From contig JALGPY010000012.1 in the NCBI GenBank assembly GCA_023055425.1, positions 17,061,922-17,125,921 of the forward strand: a DNA stretch of 64,000 bases, written 5' to 3'. The DNA is from Linanthus parryae (taxonomy: Eukaryota; Streptophyta; Magnoliopsida; Ericales; Polemoniaceae). How positions within the stretch are numbered: position 1 is the first letter of the stretch; the number at the start of each line of letters is the position of its first letter. Below are positions 57,738 through 64,000 of the stretch, piece by piece. The notes below the pieces were generated by a model. It saw only the letters and a list, made by a program, of their open reading frames with translations. It had not been told where the DNA came from and did not search any database. The position numbers and the translations under genes were made by a program.

Positions 57738-58416
57738 TGTCGACTTTTGACTACGAACATAGATATTGTGCATTGACGACTCCACCCCTGTAGATAGTGC
57801 TTTCTGAGCTAGCAGATCTTGGCCACGTGGCAACCATCCAGCACACCATATTGTGCTCCACACACACTGGATCGCCAGCCGCGCTGATCCATGTGGGGGC
57901 TGCGAGACAGAGCCCTCGCATACCACTGCACGGGACTTGTAGGGACTTAGTGGTTTGGAGGCTAGAGTAAGTCCTGTCGCGTGCGAGCCAAGCCCGCACG
58001 CGACCTTTAGTAACTGCTTTTGAGAGATTTATGGCACGAGCTCCATAAACCCGGTCAATCCGGTCAAACCCGGTCAACCTCATAACGGTTCCGGTATTCG
58101 CGCATAACGTGCTGTAACGGTCCCTATATAGGCGGACGAACGTGCCGTTGCGGTTAAGTTAATTAAGCCGCCATTAATGGGCGCATTAACCACACTGCAA
58201 CGATCACATTCTCCGTTATATATAGGACGTTAACCTTTCCATACAAAGGAGAACACATTAGCCATACGCGGAAGCTCTGCCAAACCTCTGTCTCTCTCTC
58301 AGACATTACTACTGCCTTAATTTCTCCCTACACACAACCCAACTCTTCCTGTGCCCTCTCTGATCCTCTACATACGGTGTACACGGAGGTCTCCCCGCCG
58401 GAATCTCTTGTGCACA
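57738..58416 (+). repeat. 5' LTR of the Tat-type element
   Basis: 679 bp, TGTCGACTTTTGAC to TGTGCACA. Two TATA candidates lie at 58125-58130 (CCCTATATAGG) and 58217-58225 (TTATATATAGG). The boundaries rest on TG/CA and on the adjacent PBS, since the second LTR is not available. Confidence 0.6.
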
Positions 58417-58419
58417 TTT

Positions 58420-58435
58420 TGGTGAACCCGACGTG
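58420..58435 (+). promoter_or_regulatory. Candidate primer-binding site of the Tat-type element
   Basis: TGGTGAACCCGACGTG starts with the TGG that pairs with tRNA CCA, 3 bp after the LTR end and 21 bp before the gag ATG. I could not name the tRNA; Ogre elements usually use tRNA-Arg. Confidence 0.5.
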
Positions 58436-58456
58436 AACATACCAACAAAAGCAACC

Positions 58457-61069
58457 ATGTCGCAGGAGGATGATGTTAGCAACAGATCGCCTTCCACTGA
58501 AGCTGCCTCGGGAGAGGAGACCCGCCGTACTCCTACGACCCCCGGCGAGGCACCGACGCTAGAATCCTTGGACGCTACTATCCAAGGTCAGGCGAAAACT
58601 CTCAAATCTCAGTCTGCGCAGCTAGAACGGATCCTGGCCGTTCTGGGCACCCTTGCGCCAAACTCTTCACCAGCCACCGCCGTCTCTCAAGGAGGGAGAG
58701 CCTCTACCGCTCCGGGACTGGGAGTGTTGACCACACCTCCCAACCCTAATCCGCAGACTCCACCGGCGACTACGCAGCTGCCTTCGATCCAGGGGTCAAC
58801 AGCTCAGATGTTGCCTCTCACTGCTCATACTCCTCAGGCTCCGGCTTTGGCATCTAATCCGGCTCCGCAGTATCCCTTGCCTCCGTCAACGGCGATCTGG
58901 GGCAATGCGAACAGCCCATATATCCCCAATCCTCCGACGGCGTATGTATCACCTCCGCCTACGGAAACCCCTCCTCCTGTTACCGAGGGAAGCATTCCAG
59001 AATGCATGACGTCTCTGCAGAAGCGCATGGACACTATTCTGGCTCACCAATCATTCGCGGATACCATTATCCCGAAGCTAGACAATGATCCACCCATCCC
59101 GCGGGAGATTTATCTCATGCCTAACCCGGTGGGGTATAAGGCTCCTAAATGGGACAAGTTCGAGGATGTCAATGGGAACGCTCATGAGCATGTCATGCGT
59201 TTCATCGATGTCATGGGGCCATACGGAGCCGATTCCAAACTGCTGATGCAAGAGTTCCCAAAATCCTTGGGAAACGTAGCGTACAAGTGGTACCGAACGT
59301 TGGAGGCTGGATCCGCGAAGACTTGGGACGACATGGTCCAGAAGTTCTATACCAAGTTCTTCCAGATGGAAGAAAAGGTGACGATGATCCACCTCTCGCG
59401 GATGTATCAGAAGCGCGAGGAGGATGGGATAACTTTTATCAAGAAGTTCAGGGAGAAGTCCTTGGAATGCAAAGATCCATTGCTCGAAAGCCGGCTTGTA
59501 GAGATATGCCTGCAGTGCATGCGAGACGAATACAAAGGTATGCTCATCAATCTGCAAACACCTACGTTTTCAAAGCTAATCGAATGCACGAAGAGCATCA
59601 AGCCTATAGTTGAGAGGCAGAAAAAGAAGAACGCTCCAGAGCGATCTTCGAGCGGCACCACCTACAAGATCGGGAGATTCAGTTACAAGAGGGGACGCGA
59701 AGCTGAGGTCAATACAGTTTCACCCCAGAAGCAAGCGAAGGTTGTGAACTTCGACGTACCACCTCTGCCATGTTCGGTGGAGGAGGCAAGCGACCTCTGC
59801 AGGCAGTGGCGCAAGGACGGTGTCCTACCGCCGCTCGAGAAGATACCCTCCAAGGAGATGGTGAGGGACCCGAAGTGGTGCGAGTACCACGGCAAAGTCA
59901 TGCATCCCACAGCGGAGTGTAAGAAGCTCAGGATTGTATTCAACCAGAATATGAAGAACGGCGAGCTGATGGTCAGCGATCACAGGAAGGATGTGCGTAA
60001 CAATCCACTTCCTGCCCATGCGGAGCAAGACTCAAAAAGCAAAGAGGTCGCCATGATCTCGATTGTGGATTTGGAAGAAGTCGCAGAGGGTGGTCTACCC
60101 ATCATTGCCGAAGTCCATGATGACGAGGACTACAGTGTAGACACAGAGGATGAACGTGCCGATCGGATGAAGGGGTCGCACGGCTTTAGCAGATTCTTCG
60201 ACGAGATGAACTTCTCCGAGAAGTGCCGAACAGAAATGACGAAAGCAATCTTGAGGATAGCAGAGGACTACGAGGAGGATATTGTAGTCTCCAACGGGAA
60301 AGTCATCAGGGCATCTCGCTCTACAGAAAAGATTATGACCTTTTCTGCCAGCGACAAAAAGACAGATGCGAGCCACCAGAGGCCTCTGTACGTGACGGCC
60401 ATCATCAATGGCGTCGAGTTCAAACGAGCATTCGTCGATGGAGGAGCGGCGGTCAACGTCGTCTCGCTCCACACACTGAAGCTAGCAGGGATCCCCGAGC
60501 TTAAGATTTTCAGGCGTCCATCTCCGCTGATGGGATTTGGAAGCGATTCTAGAATGACGATTGGATGGATCCGCCTGGGCGTACAGATCAGCAAAATCAA
60601 GTGCTCAGCGAAGTTCTATGTCATAGATGCGATTACTACGTATCACATGATCATAGGTCGAGCCTGGATTCATCGCTTTGACGCGGTCCCTTCAACAGCT
60701 CACCAAGTCATGAAAGCCATTTGGAACGACAGAATAGTCGAGATACCGGCTTCAACGAATCCATTCAACATGGATGAGGCACATCTCAGCGAGGCGGTGT
60801 GGTTCACCGAGATGGCGGACGAGCAAACACCGGGGCCGTTCAACCCTACTCCTTTACCTCTTTGGGAAGACATCAAGGATCAGTCACCTGCGAGAGTGAT
60901 GGTGACAAGGGAGGATGCCAAGGAAAAGCCGCCCACACGCGAAGAGGCGCCGCGAATCGCTTACCAGCGAAAGAACGTGTACACTCTGAAGAGAATAGCA
61001 AAGCATGACCTCGAAGGCAAGGAGATAGAGAGCTTTTACGCCAATGGGAAGAAATGCTATCGCATATGA
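58457..61069 (+). CDS. Tat-type gag-protease
   Basis: 870 codons from MSQEDDVSNRS; a frame open to 58433 lacks an ATG. There is a coiled-coil-like segment (about 38-65), a Pro/Thr/Ala-rich linker (about 75-190), and the gag capsid domain (about 215-400, including HVMRFIDVMGPYGAD and WDDMVQKFYTKFF). A zinc motif of CX2HX4HX4C form follows (CEYHGKVMHPTAEC, from residue 475). Protease has active-site DGGA (Asp661) followed by VNVV, then IGRAWIH. DGGA in place of D(T/S)GA is common in this lineage. TGA at 61067 ends it in frame with pol, 12 bp before the pol ATG. The frame has no internal break, suggesting a relatively young copy. Confidence 0.88.
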   Translation: MSQEDDVSNRSPSTEAASGEETRRTPTTPGEAPTLESLDATIQGQAKTLKSQSAQLERILAVLGTLAPNSSPATAVSQGGRASTAPGLGVLTTPPNPNPQTPPATTQLPSIQGSTAQMLPLTAHTPQAPALASNPAPQYPLPPSTAIWGNANSPYIPNPPTAYVSPPPTETPPPVTEGSIPECMTSLQKRMDTILAHQSFADTIIPKLDNDPPIPREIYLMPNPVGYKAPKWDKFEDVNGNAHEHVMRFIDVMGPYGADSKLLMQEFPKSLGNVAYKWYRTLEAGSAKTWDDMVQKFYTKFFQMEEKVTMIHLSRMYQKREEDGITFIKKFREKSLECKDPLLESRLVEICLQCMRDEYKGMLINLQTPTFSKLIECTKSIKPIVERQKKKNAPERSSSGTTYKIGRFSYKRGREAEVNTVSPQKQAKVVNFDVPPLPCSVEEASDLCRQWRKDGVLPPLEKIPSKEMVRDPKWCEYHGKVMHPTAECKKLRIVFNQNMKNGELMVSDHRKDVRNNPLPAHAEQDSKSKEVAMISIVDLEEVAEGGLPIIAEVHDDEDYSVDTEDERADRMKGSHGFSRFFDEMNFSEKCRTEMTKAILRIAEDYEEDIVVSNGKVIRASRSTEKIMTFSASDKKTDASHQRPLYVTAIINGVEFKRAFVDGGAAVNVVSLHTLKLAGIPELKIFRRPSPLMGFGSDSRMTIGWIRLGVQISKIKCSAKFYVIDAITTYHMIIGRAWIHRFDAVPSTAHQVMKAIWNDRIVEIPASTNPFNMDEAHLSEAVWFTEMADEQTPGPFNPTPLPLWEDIKDQSPARVMVTREDAKEKPPTREEAPRIAYQRKNVYTLKRIAKHDLEGKEIESFYANGKKCYRI

Positions 61070-61081
61070 AGGTGCGCGGGG

Positions 61082-63343
61082 ATGTCCTCACGCGGGCATG
61101 GGGATATCCCTGAGCAAATCAACCAAATCGAGCAGATTGCGCTCACAGAAAGGCCAATGCAGAGCACTCCATATGAGAAGCTCAAAGAAGCACCCGAATA
61201 CATGGAAGACAGACCCAGACCACAGAAGCAAGAGCTAAAAGAAGTGTTCCTCTGCCCGAACGAGGAAAAGAAGAGGCCAGTCTTTCTAAGTGCGGACCTC
61301 ACAAGCGAGGAGGAGAAAGGATTACTGCAGGTCCTGACTGAGTACAAAGACGTGTTCGCATGGGAGTATGATGAGATGCCCGGACTGGACACAAGCATCA
61401 CTATGCATCGTTTAGACATCATTCCGGGTTCTAAACCGATAAAGCAGAGCACAAGAAGCTTCAGGCCGGAGCTTAATGTGAAGATCAAACAGGAGATCGT
61501 CAAACTCCTGGATGCCAAGTTCATAGAGCCGAATCATCATCCAACATGGCTGGCCAACATTGTGCCAGTGGTAAAGACGAACGGACAGCTTCGCATCTGC
61601 GTGGACTTCCGTGATCTCAATCGTTTTTGCCCCAAGGACGATTTTCCGCTCCCAAACGTCGATTTGCTAATCGATTCGACAGCGGGTCATCGCATGTTCA
61701 GTTTCATGGACGGCTTCAGCGGGTACAACCAAATCAAGATGGACCCAGAAAATGCACGAAAGACTGCCTTCATCACCCCAGTGGGAGTGTTCAACTACAC
61801 GGTGATGCCCTTTGGTCTCAAAAACGCAGGTGTAACCTACCAGCGGGCCATGATGGCCCTATTCCACGACATGATGCATAAGGAAGTGGAGTTTTACGTG
61901 GATGACCTCGTGGTTAAATCCAAGCAAGAGGCAGATCACCTGGCAGATTTGCGGAAGGTGTTCAACAGATGCAGACGCTTTCAGCTGAAGATGAACCCTA
62001 TGAAATGCGCATTCGGGGTAACATCGGGAAAATTCTTGGGATGCGTGGTACATCGCCAGGGAATAGAGCCTGACCCTGCGAAGGTTTCAGCCATCGTCAG
62101 CATGACCCCGCCGCACGACCAGAGTGCCTTGAAAACATTCTTAGGGAAACTATCATATCTGCGAAGATTCATCCCTGCGATTGCCGAGATTACTTTCTGC
62201 TTCAGTAATCTTCTCAAAAAAGACGCTGCATACAACTGGACCCCGGAGCACGAAGTTGCGTTCGGGAAGCTGAAAGAACTGCTGACGTCTTCAAAAATAA
62301 TGATCACGCCTCAGTTGGGGTCACCGCTTTTACTGTATCTGACGTCAACCAGGAAATCCATAGAAGCACTTTTGGCTCAGGAGTACGAAGGCCAGGAAAG
62401 GCCTATCTACTACATCTCTCGCATTGTGCAGCCCGCAGAATCAAGGTACACAGACATTGAGCGTCATTGCCTTGCCTTATTCTTCATAATAGAGAAGTTG
62501 AGACATTACTTTGCGTCGCACAAAGTGGTGGTGGTTACGAAAAGTGATCCCATACGTTATTTGTTAACTCACACTACTCCTGGAGGAAGATTGGCGAAAT
62601 GGTACATGACCATCTCTCAATACGGTATCACATGCGTGCGACCGCGAGCGATCAAGTCGCAGGCGGTAGCGGATTTGTTGGCACAATTCCCTGACAACAG
62701 TCATGAGCCTGTGATCGAAGAAGAGCTCGAGGGACCTGAGATCTATGCGATCGATGTACCCTATTGGACGCTCCATTTCAACGGTTCATCAACAAGGAAA
62801 TGCGGAGGCATTGGGATAGTCTTGACCAAACTAGATGGGGAGGTCATACAGATGTCCGCAAAGCTCGACTTCGCAGTCACCAACAACGAGGCAGGATATG
62901 AAGCCCTCATAGCGGGGCTGCGTGCAGCGAAAGCTTTGGAAGTAAGCAACCTGACGGTCATGGGAGACTCCAAGTTGATCGTCAAGCAAGCCTCGGGCGA
63001 GTACGGTTTGAAAGATATTAACCTTCTGTCCTACCGCACTCTGGTACAAAAGCTAGTGCAGCAATTCTGCGATGTGAGGTACGAGCACAAGCCCCGAGCA
63101 GACAACAGACATGCAGATGCTTTGGCCACCTTGGGATCCAAGGTTAGTACAGACAAGTGTCCCGCAAGGATCTCCATTGAGGTACGAACATCGTCGGCGT
63201 TGACAGAAGACGCGTGCGACGATGAACACATGGATGATACGGACTGGAGAAAAACAATTTTGCGAGCTATTGCAGAAGGCACAAGCAGCGAAAGCTGGGC
63301 ACTCACTAGGGGGTATTGCATACATGACAACACCCTTTACTAA
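61082..63343 (+). CDS. Tat-type reverse transcriptase, RNase H and second RNase H
   Basis: 753 codons in the same frame as gag-protease. RT lies at about 115-300 (RICVDFRDLNRFCPKDDFPL, MPFGLKNAGVTYQR, YVDD at 272-275). Next is Ty3-type connection/RNase H (about 390-540, PIYYISRIVQPAE). The second, archaeal-like RNase H (about 560-690) has Glu in NNEAGYEAL, Asp in MGDSKLIV and Asp in DNRHADALATLG. Its first catalytic Asp is Asn567 (LHFNGSS, where relatives have FDGSS), which should abolish activity of that domain. It ends in an in-frame TAA after HDNTLY, beyond which the same frame encodes integrase. Confidence 0.9.
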   Translation: MSSRGHGDIPEQINQIEQIALTERPMQSTPYEKLKEAPEYMEDRPRPQKQELKEVFLCPNEEKKRPVFLSADLTSEEEKGLLQVLTEYKDVFAWEYDEMPGLDTSITMHRLDIIPGSKPIKQSTRSFRPELNVKIKQEIVKLLDAKFIEPNHHPTWLANIVPVVKTNGQLRICVDFRDLNRFCPKDDFPLPNVDLLIDSTAGHRMFSFMDGFSGYNQIKMDPENARKTAFITPVGVFNYTVMPFGLKNAGVTYQRAMMALFHDMMHKEVEFYVDDLVVKSKQEADHLADLRKVFNRCRRFQLKMNPMKCAFGVTSGKFLGCVVHRQGIEPDPAKVSAIVSMTPPHDQSALKTFLGKLSYLRRFIPAIAEITFCFSNLLKKDAAYNWTPEHEVAFGKLKELLTSSKIMITPQLGSPLLLYLTSTRKSIEALLAQEYEGQERPIYYISRIVQPAESRYTDIERHCLALFFIIEKLRHYFASHKVVVVTKSDPIRYLLTHTTPGGRLAKWYMTISQYGITCVRPRAIKSQAVADLLAQFPDNSHEPVIEEELEGPEIYAIDVPYWTLHFNGSSTRKCGGIGIVLTKLDGEVIQMSAKLDFAVTNNEAGYEALIAGLRAAKALEVSNLTVMGDSKLIVKQASGEYGLKDINLLSYRTLVQKLVQQFCDVRYEHKPRADNRHADALATLGSKVSTDKCPARISIEVRTSSALTEDACDDEHMDDTDWRKTILRAIAEGTSSESWALTRGYCIHDNTLY

Positions 63344-64000
63344 AAGGGCCCTGGCGGAATACTCATGCGATGTGTTTCCGAGCAAGATGGACAATTGCTG
63401 CTGGAGAAGATTCACCAACATGCTTGCGGAGAAAGCGAGGTGTCAATCTATCGGAAGGCTCAGAGATATGGCATTCATTGGCCGGATATGTCAACAGCCG
63501 CAGCCCTGATACAAGGGAGGTGCGAGAGTTGCGCACTGATTAAAGATTCCTTACTCATCGCTCTAACCGACGATGACGCGGATTGGAGGAAACCACTCTT
63601 TGATTTTCTCACCCAGGGCACCGTACCCGAATCGAGAAAAGAAGCGGAAAAGTTGAAAAGGAAAGCATCCCGGTATGTGGTGCAAGAGAACTTACTTTGG
63701 CGAAGAGGTCATGAAGGCAACTTGCTGCGATGTCTAGACGACAGGGAAGCACAAGAAGTCATGGACCTTTCCCATCAGGTAGAACACCAAGGAGGTGCGA
63801 AACTATGCAGGCAGCTCCTCTCAATCGGATATTTCTGGCCTACGATGGAGGCCAATTGCCGCACCAAAGTAAGACGTTGCCAGGAGTGTCAATTCAAAGG
63901 AAACCTAGTGCATGCTCCTGCTGTGGACCTACACGCATTGGGAACGCCATGGCCATTTCACACATGGGCGTTGGATTTCATTGGCCCCATCCGACCAACT
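63344..64000 (+). CDS. Tat-type integrase, N-terminal part, cut by the window edge
   Basis: Open without a stop to 64000 in the same frame as RT. It has two successive zinc-finger-like units. The first (KGPGGILMRC ... IHQHACGE ... GRCESC) has lost one His. The second (GNLLRC ... SHQVEHQGG ... RRCQEC) has its His residues closer together than usual. A DWRKPLFDFLTQGT segment sits between them and is a diverged repeat of DWRKTILRAIAEGT upstream of the stop. The catalytic core starts at WALDFIGPI (first Asp). There is no ATG of its own, so expression would need readthrough of TAA 63341-63343. Otherwise this is a decayed pol. Confidence 0.82.

Larger units (their letters stand above)
57738..64000 (+). 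mobile_element. Tat/Ogre-type Ty3/gypsy element, 3' end outside the window
   Basis: 5' LTR, PBS, gag-protease, RT-RNase H-second RNase H, and integrase in that order on the plus strand. The extra, cellular-type RNase H between the Ty3 RNase H and integrase is the mark of the Tat lineage (Ogre, Retand and relatives). All three coding blocks share one frame but are separated by TGA (61067) and TAA (63341). It is clearly GC-richer than the Sirevirus region. Confidence 0.85.

Overview
The window is plant nuclear DNA, most likely from a eudicot. The evidence is one intron-containing host gene with GT-AG junctions and plant-type protein sequence, followed by about 55 kb of nested plant LTR retrotransposons and a hAT DNA transposon. 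There is no bacterial-style operon, tRNA, rRNA or CRISPR array. Because only the sequence could be read, lineage names rest on motifs, primer-binding sites and terminal sequences.

Region 1 (1-9277): a six-exon gene (1803-5923) encodes a 390-residue ABHD17-like alpha/beta hydrolase (Ser147, Asp212, His241), probably a membrane-associated protein de-acylating enzyme. It has a hairpin MITE in intron 1 and a perfect 60-bp tandem duplication in the exon 5 tail. Downstream lie two related G-rich terminal-inverted-repeat elements and AT-rich sequence.

Region 2 (9278-52546): a graveyard of minus-strand Ty1/copia elements of Sirevirus/SIRE type, called S1 to S4 here. Each has the order 5' LTR, PBS, gag-pol, extra (env-position) ORF, PPT, 3' LTR, and all are degenerate. 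S1 is 9278-19316. A 1,836-bp tandem duplication with a hybrid LTR follows. S3 is a dismembered element (21714-46027). S2 (22220-31894) interrupts the S3 3' LTR, a hAT element (35507-45266, perfect 8-bp target duplication) interrupts S3 between pol and the extra ORF, and S4 (46028-52546) cuts S3 within RT. The hAT itself holds a young Angela-like copia element (35713-44209) with two 1,428-bp LTRs. A short palindrome, TTTCAAGGCCTTGAAA, recurs through LTRs, untranslated regions and coding sequence of all Sirevirus copies. It is the most unusual signal here.

Region 3 (52547-64000): plus-strand Ty3/gypsy material. First is an Athila-like element (LTR 52547-54906, tRNA-Asp-type PBS) that carries only one unrecognised 341-residue ORF. 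Next is a GC-richer Tat/Ogre-type element (LTR 57738-58416) with gag-protease, RT-RNase H-second RNase H, and integrase all in one frame but separated by two in-frame stop codons. It runs off the right edge.

The only gene likely to serve the host is the hydrolase. Everything else is mobile DNA in various states of decay, and its nesting gives a readable order of insertions.
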